Shown: in pieces, positions 8,514 through 17,568 of the stretch
How positions within the stretch are numbered: the stretch's first letter is position 1
Layout of the letters: every line of letters begins with the position of its first letter
DNA from: Gammaproteobacteria bacterium
GTDB lineage: Bacteria; Pseudomonadota; Gammaproteobacteria; Competibacterales; Competibacteraceae
NCBI GenBank assembly: GCA_024235135.1
Contig: JACKMZ010000002.1
Coordinates: 186,001 to 250,000, forward strand
Reading direction: 5' to 3'
DNA length: 64,000 bases
Notes under the pieces: model-generated
Database searches by the model: none
Told to the model about the DNA's origin: nothing
Seen by the model: only the letters and a program-made list of their open reading frames with translations
Program-made: the position numbers and the translations under genes

Positions 8514-10928
8514 ATGAGTGAAACTTCGACCTATACCTCCTCAAGCATCAAGGTTCTCGAAGGGTTGGATGCCGTTCGCAAACGGCCCGGCATGTACATC
8601 GGCGACACCGATGACGGCACCGGTCTGCACCACATGGTGTTCGAAGTGGTGGATAACTCCATCGACGAGGCGTTGGCGGGTTACAGCGATGAGATCAGCG
8701 TCACCCTGCACGCCGACGAGTCCGTGACGGTCATAGACAATGGCCGGGGCATTCCGGTGGATGAGCATTCCCAGGGGCGTTCCGCGGCGGAGGTCATCAT
8801 GACCGTGCTTCATGCCGGCGGCAAATTCGACAAGAATTCCTACAAGGTTTCCGGTGGTTTGCACGGTGTCGGCGTATCGGTGGTCAACGCGCTGTCCGAC
8901 TATCTGCGACTGACGGTCCGCCGCGACGGGAAGATTCACCAGCAGGAATACCGTTTGGGCGTTCCCCATACCCCCCTGGTGATCATCGGTGAAACGGAAT
9001 CCACCGGTACCGAGGTGCGCTTCCGGCCCAGCCCGACCATCTTCAGTAATATCGATTTTCACTATGACGTGCTCGCCAAGCGCTTGCGGGAACTGTCCTT
9101 CCTGAACTCCGGCGTGCGTATCAAGCTTTTCGACGAGCGCAGCGGCAAGAGCGATACTTTCGAATATCACGGGGGTATCCGGGCATTCGTGGAACATTTG
9201 AATCGCAAGAAAACCCCGTTGCATCCGACGGTCTTCTACATCAATACCAACAAGGACGACAACTGGGTGGAACTCGCTCTGCAATGGAACGATTCCTACC
9301 AGGAAAATATTTTCTGCTTTACGAACAATATTCCTCAACGGGATGGAGGAACGCACCTGGCCGGATTCCGTAGCGGCCTGACGCGGACTCTGAACCAGTT
9401 CATGGAAACCGAAGGTATTCTGAAAAAGGCCAAGGTGGCGACTTCCGGTGACGATGCCCGGGAAGGGTTGACGGCGGTACTGTCGGTGAAGATACCGGAC
9501 CCCAAGTTTTCCTCGCAGACCAAGGACAAGCTGGTTTCCTCGGAGGTCAAGGCCGTCGTGGAATCGGTGCTGGTCGAGAAATTCCAGGAGTTTCTGCTGG
9601 AAAATCCGGCTGAGGCGCGCTCCATCACCGGTAAGATCGTCGATGCGGCGCGGGCCCGGGAAGCGGCGCGACGCGCGCGGGAAATGACCCGCCGGAAAAG
9701 CGTGCTCGATGTGGCGGGTTTGCCCGGCAAGCTGGCGGATTGTCAGGAGAAGGACCCTTCCCGTTCGGAACTGTTTCTGGTGGAGGGGGATTCCGCTGGA
9801 GGTTCCGCCAAACAAGGCCGGGATCGGCGCTTTCAGGCCATTTTGCCGCTCAAGGGCAAGATATTGAACGTGGAAAAAGCCCGTTTCGACAAGATGCTCT
9901 CCTCGGCGGAAGTCGGCACGCTGATCACCGCGCTGGGCTGTGGCATAGGCCGGGAAGAATTCAATCCAGACAAACTGCGCTATCACCGGGTCATCATCAT
10001 GACCGACGCGGATGTCGACGGTAGCCATATCCGCACATTGCTATTGACGTTCTTTTACCGGCATATGCCTGAGTTGATCGAGCGTGGCCATATTTTCATC
10101 GCCCAGCCGCCGCTCTACAAAGTCAAAAAAGGCAAGCAGGAACAATACGTCAAGGATGATACGGAGTTGTCCGCCTATTTGCTGCAAACAGCCCTGACTG
10201 GAGCCACGGTGATGCTGGGCGAGAATCTGCCGCCCTTGACCGGAGTGGGTCTGGAAGACTTGGCGCGTAATTACATGGCGGTTATGGCCATGATTCAACG
10301 GCTGGGTCGCCGCTACGATTCCCAGGTGTTGAAATGGCTGGTGTATATGCCGCGACTGGATCGCGAACGGCTGCGAGACGTAGGCTTTTTACGCACCTGG
10401 TCCCAGGGATTGCTGGGGCACCTCAATTCCAGACAAACGGAACGCTCCGCATATCGCGTGGAGTTGCGTCCTCGCGAAGGGCGGGAAACCCATATCGTCG
10501 CCGTGACCCGACTGTCCCATGGACTGAGCAAGGAAACGCTGTTGGCATTGGAGTTTTTCGATTCTCCGGAATATGGCAGTATCGCCGGCCTCGGCGCCAA
10601 GCTGGAGGGTCTGTTGGGCGTGGGCGCCGAGGTGGTTCGGGGCGATCATAACAGTCCCATAGAAACCTTCGGCCAAGCCATCGAATGGCTGCTGGAAGAA
10701 GCCAAACGCGGTCAGCATATCCAGCGTTACAAGGGATTGGGAGAGATGAACCCCGACCAGCTTTGGGAAACCACCATGGACCCGGATACCCGCCGGCTGC
10801 TGCAGGTACGCATTGAAGACGCGATTGCCGCCGACGAGGTCTTCACCACCCTTATGGGCGATCAAGTGGAGCCGCGTCGGGATTTCATCGAGCAGAACGC
10901 GCTGTACGTATCCAATCTCGATATTTGA
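8514..10928 (+). CDS. gyrB: DNA gyrase subunit B
   Basis: An 804-residue ATPase subunit of gyrase, which introduces negative supercoils with GyrA. GHKL ATPase domain: EVVDNSIDEALAG, DNGRGIPVD and GGLHGVGVSVVNALS in the first 130 residues. The TOPRIM domain has EGDSAGGSAKQGRDR near residue 424 and DADVDGSHIRTLLL near 500. The tail has QRYKGLGEMNPDQLWETTMDP. Length matches the gammaproteobacterial form with the inserted domain. A TATAAT at 8470-8475 lies 39 bp upstream and may be a -10 element, so gyrB may have its own promoter in addition to read-through from recF. Confidence 0.98.
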   Translation: MSETSTYTSSSIKVLEGLDAVRKRPGMYIGDTDDGTGLHHMVFEVVDNSIDEALAGYSDEISVTLHADESVTVIDNGRGIPVDEHSQGRSAAEVIMTVLHAGGKFDKNSYKVSGGLHGVGVSVVNALSDYLRLTVRRDGKIHQQEYRLGVPHTPLVIIGETESTGTEVRFRPSPTIFSNIDFHYDVLAKRLRELSFLNSGVRIKLFDERSGKSDTFEYHGGIRAFVEHLNRKKTPLHPTVFYINTNKDDNWVELALQWNDSYQENIFCFTNNIPQRDGGTHLAGFRSGLTRTLNQFMETEGILKKAKVATSGDDAREGLTAVLSVKIPDPKFSSQTKDKLVSSEVKAVVESVLVEKFQEFLLENPAEARSITGKIVDAARAREAARRAREMTRRKSVLDVAGLPGKLADCQEKDPSRSELFLVEGDSAGGSAKQGRDRRFQAILPLKGKILNVEKARFDKMLSSAEVGTLITALGCGIGREEFNPDKLRYHRVIIMTDADVDGSHIRTLLLTFFYRHMPELIERGHIFIAQPPLYKVKKGKQEQYVKDDTELSAYLLQTALTGATVMLGENLPPLTGVGLEDLARNYMAVMAMIQRLGRRYDSQVLKWLVYMPRLDRERLRDVGFLRTWSQGLLGHLNSRQTERSAYRVELRPREGRETHIVAVTRLSHGLSKETLLALEFFDSPEYGSIAGLGAKLEGLLGVGAEVVRGDHNSPIETFGQAIEWLLEEAKRGQHIQRYKGLGEMNPDQLWETTMDPDTRRLLQVRIEDAIAADEVFTTLMGDQVEPRRDFIEQNALYVSNLDI

Positions 10929-10961
10929 TCCGTAACGACCCACTGAGCGTTTTTCGGAACC

Positions 10962-11933
10962 GTGTCATTCGTGAGTGCAATTGACGATTTCGCCTTAACT
11001 CCTGATGACTTAGAACCTGTAGGTCGGGATTTGGCCCAGCCTGAGTGCGTTGTCGCCGAACCCGATGGAACGCTGTGGGTTTCCGATAAACGTGGTGGAG
11101 TCACCCGGATCGATCGCGACGGCAATCAGAATTTGCTGGGCCGAATGGGCGGTGAGCCCAATGGGCTAGCCATGGACAAGGATGGCAATCTGTGGGTCGC
11201 CAATCTGGCTGATGGTCGTTTGTACAAGCTGTATCGGGATGGCAGCCATGCGGTCGTTCTGCAGGAGATCAATGGCCAGCCGCTGGGCGCCGTCAATTTT
11301 CCCTTTCTGGACAGCCGAGGCCGCTTGTGGGTTTCCGTTACCAGCCGCCGCAGACCGTGGTTTCTGGCGGCTTCCGATCCCCAGCCCGATGGCTATATCG
11401 TACGGATAGATGAGCGCGGCGCGCAGATCGTGGCCGATGGATTATGGGCGGCTAACGAAGTGCGTATGGATGCTAAGGAAGAATATCTGTATGTGGCGGA
11501 AACCATGGCCCGTCGGGTCATACGATATCGGGTCAGCGAAAACGGGGATCTGGGGGAACGGGAAATTCCCGGTCCTGCGGATTTCGGGCCGGGCGCTTAT
11601 GTCGATGGCATTGCCTTCGATGCGCAAGGCAATCTTTGGGTACTGACCGTATTGCGCAACGGTTTGAGAATCCTCAAGCCTGACGGGGAACTTCGTACCG
11701 TGTTCGAGCAGCCCAATGAACCTGCCCTGGCCCATCTGGCCAAGCAGATCGAGGCCGGCGCTCTGACGCCGGAGGATTTCATGGCCACGGCCGGCAAGAC
11801 GATACAATTTCCCACCAGCCTGGTTTTTGCCGGACCGGATTTGCAGACCGCCTATCTAGGTTCGTTGGCCATGCCCTATTTGCTGCGGTTTCGCTCGCCG
11901 GTTGCCGGATTGCCGCTGCAACATTGGCGCTGA
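10962..11933 (+). CDS. SMP-30/gluconolactonase-like beta-propeller protein
   Basis: A 323-residue protein of the SMP-30/gluconolactonase/LRE superfamily, six-bladed propellers that often hydrolyse lactones with a bound divalent metal. Repeated blade motifs are visible: PDGTLWVSDKRGGVTRID, MDKDGNLWVANLADGRLYKL, DSRGRLWVSVTSRR and FDAQGNLWVLTV. The region LWAANEVRMDAKEEYLYVAETMARRVIRY corresponds to the conserved metal-site segment of the family. Start is GTG at 10962; a second GTG at 10971 is equally possible. No signal peptide is seen, so it is cytoplasmic. The substrate cannot be told from sequence. It follows gyrB by 33 bp on the same strand. Confidence 0.78.
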   Translation: MSFVSAIDDFALTPDDLEPVGRDLAQPECVVAEPDGTLWVSDKRGGVTRIDRDGNQNLLGRMGGEPNGLAMDKDGNLWVANLADGRLYKLYRDGSHAVVLQEINGQPLGAVNFPFLDSRGRLWVSVTSRRRPWFLAASDPQPDGYIVRIDERGAQIVADGLWAANEVRMDAKEEYLYVAETMARRVIRYRVSENGDLGEREIPGPADFGPGAYVDGIAFDAQGNLWVLTVLRNGLRILKPDGELRTVFEQPNEPALAHLAKQIEAGALTPEDFMATAGKTIQFPTSLVFAGPDLQTAYLGSLAMPYLLRFRSPVAGLPLQHWR

Positions 11934-11977
11934 ACGAACAGGCGCGGTGATCCACTGACTTGATGATGAGGTGAGTT

Positions 11978-12802
11978 GTGGAAAGTCGAGTTCCTTGGCA
12001 ACCCTTGAAGGAATACCGGGAGATCCGTTACCAGTTTTACGAGGGTATTGCAAAAATCAGCATCAATCGCCCGGAGGTGCATAACGCTTTCACTCCGTTG
12101 ACAGTCATGGAGATGTGCGAAGCCATGGAGTTGTCACGACAAAATCCCGACATCAGCGTAATTGTTTTGACGGGGGAAGGAGACAGGGCCTTTTGCAGCG
12201 GGGGTGATCAGCGAGTCCGAGGCGTTGGTGGCTATGTCGGCGATGATCACGTGCCGCGTTTGAATGTGTTGGATTTACAGAAGCAAATCCGTTCCTGCCC
12301 CAAGCCGGTTGTCGCTATGGTGGCCGGTTGGGCCATAGGCGGCGGCCATGTGCTGCATGTCGTTTGCGATCTGACTATTGCCGCCGACAATGCCCGGTTC
12401 GGTCAAACCGGCCCGAAGGTGGGCAGTTTCGATGGTGGTTTCGGCGCTTCTTATCTTGCGCGCATCGTAGGTCAGAAAAAGGCTCGGGAGATATGGTTTC
12501 TTTGTGAGCAGTACGATGCACAGGAAGCCCTGGCCATGGGTTTGGTCAACAAGGTGGTTCCGCTTGAGGAACTGGAAGCGACGACGCTTGGCTGGTGCCG
12601 TAAGATGCAGGCTAAAAGCCCGTTAGCCTTGCGTTTGCTGAAATCGGCCTTTAATGCCGAACTCGATGGCCAAGCCGGTATCCAGGAACTGGCGGGTAAC
12701 TCGACCTTGTTGTACTACTTGAGCGAGGAGGCCCAGGAAGGCAGAAACGCCTACGTGGAGAAGCGTACCCCGGACTTTTCCAAGTTCCCTAAATTCCCCT
12801 AA
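11978..12802 (+). CDS. menB: 1,4-dihydroxy-2-naphthoyl-CoA synthase MenB
   Basis: A 274-residue crotonase-fold enzyme that closes the naphthoquinone ring from o-succinylbenzoyl-CoA. MenB-specific features are clear: AFCSGGDQRVRGVGGYVG, the oxyanion segment WAIGGGHVLHVVCDLTIAADNARFG, KVGSFDGGFGASYLARIVGQKKAREIWFL and the C-terminal EGRNAYVEKRTPDFSKFPKFP. Start is GTG at 11978 with GAGGTGA just upstream. From memory, HNAFTPLTVMEM, the QELAGNSTLLYYLSEEAQEG segment and the KFPKFP end are close to Bacteroidetes MenB rather than the E. coli type. menE follows 28 bp later; menA, menC, menD, menF and menH are not in the window. Confidence 0.93.
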   Translation: MESRVPWQPLKEYREIRYQFYEGIAKISINRPEVHNAFTPLTVMEMCEAMELSRQNPDISVIVLTGEGDRAFCSGGDQRVRGVGGYVGDDHVPRLNVLDLQKQIRSCPKPVVAMVAGWAIGGGHVLHVVCDLTIAADNARFGQTGPKVGSFDGGFGASYLARIVGQKKAREIWFLCEQYDAQEALAMGLVNKVVPLEELEATTLGWCRKMQAKSPLALRLLKSAFNAELDGQAGIQELAGNSTLLYYLSEEAQEGRNAYVEKRTPDFSKFPKFP

Positions 12803-12830
12803 CCTTTCTTCCTCCGTCCTGCCTTTTGCC

Positions 12831-13973
12831 ATGACCTCGCTGATTTTGAATGGCAGGACCATCACCTACAAAGAGTTGACCCCTGGAATGGGGTCATTGT
12901 TTCCTTCCTCTCTAACTGCGGACGAGGTTTATACCCTGGAGTTTTGCCGGCAATGGTTGTCTGGGCAAGACAGCTTCGTCGTCAAAACGTCCGGCTCGAC
13001 CGGTGAACCCAAGCCTATCACCTTGCGCCGCGAGCAGCTTTGCAAAAGTGCGCGGTTGACGGGTCGATATTTGGGGCTGCAACGGGGTGACAAAGCCCTG
13101 GTCTGTCTCTCGACGCAACATATCGCTGGCATGATGATGCTGGTCAGAGGGTTCGAACTGAGTTTGAGTCTGACCATTGTCGATGTCACGGGTAACCCGC
13201 TGGCAGCGTTTCCAGAAGATGCGGAATTTCAATTCACGGCTTTAGTGCCCTTGCAGATGCAAGGCATCTTGGCGGCTTCGCCGCCCAAGTTGGCAATACT
13301 TGAACGCATGAAAGCCATATTGATCGGCGGCGCTCCGGTTCTCGACGATTTGGCGGAAGCATTCAAGGCGTTGAGCGCACCGGTTTATCACACTTATGGT
13401 ATGACTGAGACGGCTAGTCATATCGCGCTCAGGCGCTTGAATGGAGATCGGGCGAGTGACTATTTCACCCCATTAGCTGGGGTGGAACTGGGTCTTGACG
13501 AAGACGGCTGTCTGACGATTCGCTCTGCGGTCACGGGGTTCGAGACCCTGCATACCCGTGATCGGGTGGAATTGCAGCCGGATGGTAGTTTTCGTTGGCT
13601 AGGGCGTATCGATAATGTCATTAACAGTGGCGGCGTCAAAATCCAAATCGAGCGGGTGGAAGCGATACTCAGCCGCTCGTTCCAAATTGTTCAGGCTGGT
13701 GTATTGGCGGGTCGGCGATTCTTTGTCGGCCCAATGCCCGATCCCCGCTTGGGTCAACGGGTCGCGATCATCATGGAAGGTGAGCCTTTGAGTCAGGAGA
13801 TGGAAGCCGCTGTTCGCCGAGAGTTGCTGGCGACAAGTTCGTTGCGGCAGTATGAAATTCCCCGCTATTTTGGGTTCGTCCACCAATTCCTGGAGACACC
13901 GACGGGTAAGGTGGATCGCCGTGCGAATCTGCGGATGCTTACGAAGCGGGATAGTTCTGGAAATATTGACTAA
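12831..13973 (+). CDS. menE: o-succinylbenzoate-CoA ligase MenE, short form
   Basis: A 380-residue adenylate-forming enzyme, shorter than the usual 450-500 residues of MenE. It activates o-succinylbenzoate to its CoA ester, the substrate for MenB. Seen in order: P-loop VKTSGSTGEPKPITL at about residue 60, LSTQHIAGMMMLVRGFEL, ILIGGAPV, YHTYGMTETASHIA at about 187, the hinge region LGRIDNVINSGGVKIQIERVE and the catalytic-lysine segment ETPTGKVDRRANLRML. The short architecture and the CLSTQHIAGMMMLVR segment resemble the compact MenE of Bacteroidetes. It is paired with menB and convergent with plsC, whose stop abuts at 13974. Another acyl-CoA ligase activity is possible but unlikely beside menB. 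Confidence 0.85.
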   Translation: MTSLILNGRTITYKELTPGMGSLFPSSLTADEVYTLEFCRQWLSGQDSFVVKTSGSTGEPKPITLRREQLCKSARLTGRYLGLQRGDKALVCLSTQHIAGMMMLVRGFELSLSLTIVDVTGNPLAAFPEDAEFQFTALVPLQMQGILAASPPKLAILERMKAILIGGAPVLDDLAEAFKALSAPVYHTYGMTETASHIALRRLNGDRASDYFTPLAGVELGLDEDGCLTIRSAVTGFETLHTRDRVELQPDGSFRWLGRIDNVINSGGVKIQIERVEAILSRSFQIVQAGVLAGRRFFVGPMPDPRLGQRVAIIMEGEPLSQEMEAAVRRELLATSSLRQYEIPRYFGFVHQFLETPTGKVDRRANLRMLTKRDSSGNID

Positions 13974-14774
13974 TTAGCGGTCTTCCGTTGACGTCGCCGG
14001 CCGGGTTGCGTGCGGCGATAAACCGCTCAGTTGCGCCATGGCATTCTCAATCCATCGTTCCACTCGCTGGTTCAATTCCTTGGGCTTATAGCCCTTGCTG
14101 TCCATCAGTGGGCCGAATCTGACCCGAATCGTTCCTGGATACTTGAGAAAGCCGCGTCGGGACCAATGTTCTCCCGCATTGTGAGCGATAGGCAGCACGG
14201 CGTAGCCGCTTCGTGTGGCGAGGAACGCACCGCCGCTGTGATATTCGCCGCTGGCGCCCGGTGCCGTGCGCGTACCTTCGGGAAATATCAGTACCCATAG
14301 CCCACTGTTCAAGCGAGCCTGCCCTTGTCGCAAGAGCTGCATGAGGGCGGCACGGCTCTCCGCGCGATTGATGGCGATGGGTCGTAACCGGCCCATCGCC
14401 CAGCCGAAAAAGGGAATCCATAGTAATTCCCGTTTGATGACCCATGCCAGGGGCGGGAGAAGCTGATGGAAAAATATCGTTTCCCAGGCGGATTGATGTT
14501 TAGCAAGAACCACGACCGGTTCGGTTGGTAATTGTTCCAACCCTTCCAGTTGATAATCGATGTCGCAGGTTTTGTTCAGCCACCAGATGTTAAACCGGCT
14601 CCATTGTTGCGAGAGGCGGTAACGTACTGAAAAAGGCAGGGGGGAAGCGATCACGATCAACGGAGCCCACAAGGCGGTAGAGAGGAACATGCCGATGGTG
14701 AATAGCGTCGAACGGATGACTAGTGCCGCTGTGATCGGACGCGATGGGGTAACTGACTTATCCTCGGGTAGCAT
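13974..14774 (-). CDS. plsC: 1-acyl-sn-glycerol-3-phosphate acyltransferase
   Basis: A membrane-bound acyltransferase that makes phosphatidic acid from lysophosphatidic acid. The HX4D-type catalytic motif appears as KHQSAWETIFFHQLL; here the acidic residue is Glu. The second block is FPEGTRTAPG. A hydrophobic N-terminal segment (ALVIRSTLFTIGMFLSTALWAPLIVIA) anchors it in the inner membrane. Start taken at ATG 14774 (266 residues), which overlaps the end of gmhB by 17 bp; an upstream start at 14810 would overlap by 53 bp. The order glyQ-glyS-gmhB-plsC is common in gammaproteobacteria and suggests one operon. Confidence 0.92.
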   Translation of the reverse strand: MLPEDKSVTPSRPITAALVIRSTLFTIGMFLSTALWAPLIVIASPLPFSVRYRLSQQWSRFNIWWLNKTCDIDYQLEGLEQLPTEPVVVLAKHQSAWETIFFHQLLPPLAWVIKRELLWIPFFGWAMGRLRPIAINRAESRAALMQLLRQGQARLNSGLWVLIFPEGTRTAPGASGEYHSGGAFLATRSGYAVLPIAHNAGEHWSRRGFLKYPGTIRVRFGPLMDSKGYKPKELNQRVERWIENAMAQLSGLSPHATRPATSTEDR

Positions 14775-15309
14775 AATCTTCCGCAAGAAGGGTATCGACG
14801 GCTTCGGCAAGGTCGGCGAAGATTTCCACGCGTAATTTGCGATCCAGCTTGGTTAAGGTGCGTTCACCGTTTCCTGTACGTACCAGGATTGCGCGGGCGC
14901 CAACGGCTTGGGCGGCCTGTATGTCCTTCAGACTGTCTCCGATCATGGGTACTCCCTGCAGATCGATATGCAGGCGCCGGGCAACGTCCTCCAACATGCC
15001 AGGGTTGGGTTTGCGTTGAGGGTTGGCGTCGTCCCTGTCTGAACAGAAAAACACCGCTTCGATGTTACCGCCGGCCTCATGAGCCAACCGGTGCATTTTT
15101 TCGTGGATACGATTGAGGGTATGAAAATCGAACAATCCCCGATCGATACCGGACTGGTTGCTCGTAACGACGACCCGATATCCGGCATTGCTCAAACGGG
15201 CCAGGGCTTCCAGGCTGCCGGCGATGGGATTCCATTCATCCGGGGTCTTGATGTAAGCGGGGGAATCTTCGTTGATGACCCCATCTCGGTCGAGGATGAT
15301 CAGTTTCAT
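14758..15309 (-). CDS. gmhB: D-glycero-beta-D-manno-heptose 1,7-bisphosphate 7-phosphatase
   Basis: A 183-residue HAD phosphatase in ADP-heptose synthesis for the LPS inner core. HAD motifs: ILDRDGVINED at residues 5-15 (nucleophile and acid Asp), VVTSNQSGIDRG, RKPNPGML (Lys) and MIGDSLKDIQAA. In E. coli GmhB a structural zinc is held by a Cys/His cluster before RKP; here the matching stretch is FFCSDRDDANPQRKP, with one Cys only, so the zinc site appears lost. Other HAD histidinol-phosphatase-like roles are possible, but the neighbours glyS and plsC match the normal gmhB context. Confidence 0.88.
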   Translation of the reverse strand: MKLIILDRDGVINEDSPAYIKTPDEWNPIAGSLEALARLSNAGYRVVVTSNQSGIDRGLFDFHTLNRIHEKMHRLAHEAGGNIEAVFFCSDRDDANPQRKPNPGMLEDVARRLHIDLQGVPMIGDSLKDIQAAQAVGARAILVRTGNGERTLTKLDRKLRVEIFADLAEAVDTLLAEDYATRG

Positions 15310-15437
15310 CGCGGCGCTTCCTCAACTACTCATTTTCGCTACTGCCGGTCGCCAATCGCCTGAATGAGTGATTGACGGTGAAGCGTTTTCTGTAGAGCAG
15401 CACAAATCCGGAGATCGAAGCGTGCAACTTGGGAAAG

Positions 15438-15453
15438 TGTTTCACGTGAAACA
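15438..15453. promoter_or_regulatory. parS: parS site 1
   Basis: TGTTTCACGTGAAACA, a perfect 16-bp palindrome matching the chromosomal parS consensus bound by ParB. It lies in the noncoding gap between glyS and gmhB, about 9.4 kb from oriC, with a second copy 17 bp further on. Confidence 0.93.
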
Positions 15454-15470
15454 TGATCTGTTTGCGCGGA

Positions 15471-15486
15471 TGTTTCACGTGAAACA
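15471..15486. promoter_or_regulatory. parS: parS site 2
   Basis: A second exact TGTTTCACGTGAAACA in the same gap, ending 6 bp before the glyS stop codon. Sites 1 and 2 start 33 bp apart, about three helical turns, so both would face the same side of the DNA. Confidence 0.93.
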
Positions 15487-15492
15487 TATAGA

Positions 15493-17568
15493 CTAATTTT
15501 GCAGTCGCGAAAAATCGGCTACACGCAGAAATAAGCCGCCCAGTTCGTTGAGCAGGGCGAGTCGATTCTCCCTTAAGGTAGGATCGTCGACCATGACCAA
15601 CACTTGGTCGAAAAACCCGTCCACGGATTCGCGGAGTGCGGCCAATCGTGTGAGCGCGTCGGAATAGGAGCCGGCTTCCATCATGGGTATGACCTCCGCC
15701 GACAATTCGGCCAGCCGGCCAGCCAATGTTTGTTCCGCCGCCTCCGATAATAAGTCGGGTCGGATTTGCATCGACACAGTGTCATCCACCGACTTGAGGA
15801 TATTGCGGATACGCTTGTTGGCCGCCGCCAAGCTGGCTGCCTCCGGCAATTGTCGAAACTGAGCGACGGCTCGCAGACGCCGATCGAAATCCAGCGGGCA
15901 GGCTGGCTGACAAGCCAGAACGGCTTCTAAACTGTCTGCGCTGAAATTCTTTTCGAGATAATAGCCGCGCAAGCGTTCCAGAATGTAATCGAATACGGGT
16001 TCCACCACTGTATCGGCCTGCAAAGTGGGATCGAAATGCCGAGCGGCGTGGGTCAGTAACTTCCGAAGATCCAAAGCCAATTCACCCTCGATGAGAATAC
16101 GCAATACGCCCAACGCGGCGCGGCGCAATGCGAAAGGATCGCTGGCCCCAGAGGGAATTTGCCCAATAGCGAATATGCCCATCAAGGTATCGAGTCGGTC
16201 GGCCAACGCGATCGCCCGACCGGTGGCTGTGGTGGGAAGCTCATCGCCCGCATAACGAGGGAGATATTGTTCTCGTATGGCCTGGGCGACTTCTGGCGCC
16301 TCTCCATCGTGCTGGGCGTAGTATCGACCCATGATGCCTTGAAGTTCTGGAAATTCCTGGACCATTTGCGACAACAGATCACATTTGGCGAGCCGCGCGG
16401 CGTGTTCCGCCCAGTCCGGATTACCCCCACTGTGTTCGGCAATATGACGAGCCAGTACAGCCAGGCGTTCCGACTTGTCATAGAGGCTGCCAAGCCGATG
16501 CTGGAATATGACGGATTTGAGCAACTCGTAATGACTGCCCAACGTTTGTTTGCAATCTTGCAGCCAGAAAAATTCCGCGTCACTGAAGCGTGGACGGATG
16601 ACCCGCTCATTGCCTTCACGAACCTGGGCTACATCCTTACTTTCCAGGTTGGCGATGGTGATGAAGTGGGGCATGAGCTGTCCACCAGCGTCTTTAACGG
16701 GAAAATAACGTTGATTGTCCTGCATGGTGGTGATCAGCACTTCGGGCGGTACATCGAGAAAACGTCGCTCGAAATTACCAAGAATGGCGACAGGCCATTC
16801 AACCAGGGCAGTGACTTCATCCAACAACTCGGGTTCGATAATGGCGCAGCCATTCACGGATGTGGCGGCGGCAACAGCCTGCTGTTTGATAATCTGCTTG
16901 CGCTCGTTAAAATCGGCGATGACCCGTCCTGGGGATCGCAGTAATTGTGCGTAATCCTGAGGATCGGCAATCGGGATGGGATCGGGGTGATGAAAGCGGT
17001 GACCACGGGTTTCCCGGCCGGCCGGCACACCTAGCAGGCTTGCCGGGAGGACTTCATCGCCCCACAGCAAAACGACCCATTGCACGGGGCGAACGAACTC
17101 GTCGTCCCGATCAGCCCAATGCATGCGCTTCGGAATGGGAAGAGCGTTCAATGCATTTTGCGCGATGCCGGGAAGCAATTCGGCGGTCGCGTTACCGGGT
17201 TCTATACCTACATGAATCAGCCAAGCGCCTTTATCGGTTTCCAGACGACCCAATGTTTCGATCGAAACTCCGCAAGAGCGGGCGAATCCCAGTGCGGCTT
17301 GGGTGGGTTGCCCGTTAGCGTCAAAGGCAGCACCCAGTGCCGGACCCCGACGTTCCTTACGGCGATCGGCTTGTCGCATTGGCAGATCGTGAACCCGTAG
17401 CGCGAGACGTCGCGGGGTGGCGAAGCATTGGCATTCGCCGTAGGTCAATTCGGCTTTATCCAATCCATCCTTGATGCCTTGTTCAAAGGCAGCAGCCAAT
17501 CCAGCTAGTGCCTTGGGCGGCATTTCTTCGGTGCCTATCTCGACTAACCAGGTACGGGTGTCAGCCAT
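15493..17568 (-). CDS. glyS: Glycine-tRNA ligase beta subunit
   Basis: A 691-residue beta subunit of the alpha2-beta2 glycyl-tRNA synthetase (E. coli 689). The N-terminus TWLVEIGTEEMPPKAL is diagnostic; further landmarks are YFPVKDAGGQLMPHFITIAN, GSLYDKSERL, and IPSGASDPFALRRAALGVLRIL in the HD-like region, with an anticodon-binding-like C-terminus. The frame extends upstream, but ATG at 17568 is chosen because it gives the usual N-terminus and overlaps the end of glyQ by 8 bp, the typical coupling of these genes. It acts in the cytoplasm with GlyQ. Confidence 0.97.
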   Translation of the reverse strand: MADTRTWLVEIGTEEMPPKALAGLAAAFEQGIKDGLDKAELTYGECQCFATPRRLALRVHDLPMRQADRRKERRGPALGAAFDANGQPTQAALGFARSCGVSIETLGRLETDKGAWLIHVGIEPGNATAELLPGIAQNALNALPIPKRMHWADRDDEFVRPVQWVVLLWGDEVLPASLLGVPAGRETRGHRFHHPDPIPIADPQDYAQLLRSPGRVIADFNERKQIIKQQAVAAATSVNGCAIIEPELLDEVTALVEWPVAILGNFERRFLDVPPEVLITTMQDNQRYFPVKDAGGQLMPHFITIANLESKDVAQVREGNERVIRPRFSDAEFFWLQDCKQTLGSHYELLKSVIFQHRLGSLYDKSERLAVLARHIAEHSGGNPDWAEHAARLAKCDLLSQMVQEFPELQGIMGRYYAQHDGEAPEVAQAIREQYLPRYAGDELPTTATGRAIALADRLDTLMGIFAIGQIPSGASDPFALRRAALGVLRILIEGELALDLRKLLTHAARHFDPTLQADTVVEPVFDYILERLRGYYLEKNFSADSLEAVLACQPACPLDFDRRLRAVAQFRQLPEAASLAAANKRIRNILKSVDDTVSMQIRPDLLSEAAEQTLAGRLAELSAEVIPMMEAGSYSDALTRLAALRESVDGFFDQVLVMVDDPTLRENRLALLNELGGLFLRVADFSRLQN

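Noticed and set aside
8541..10028. 495-codon minus-strand frame inside gyrB
   Set aside because: It is antisense to a clearly real gene; its sequence is low in conserved motifs and mirrors GyrB codons.
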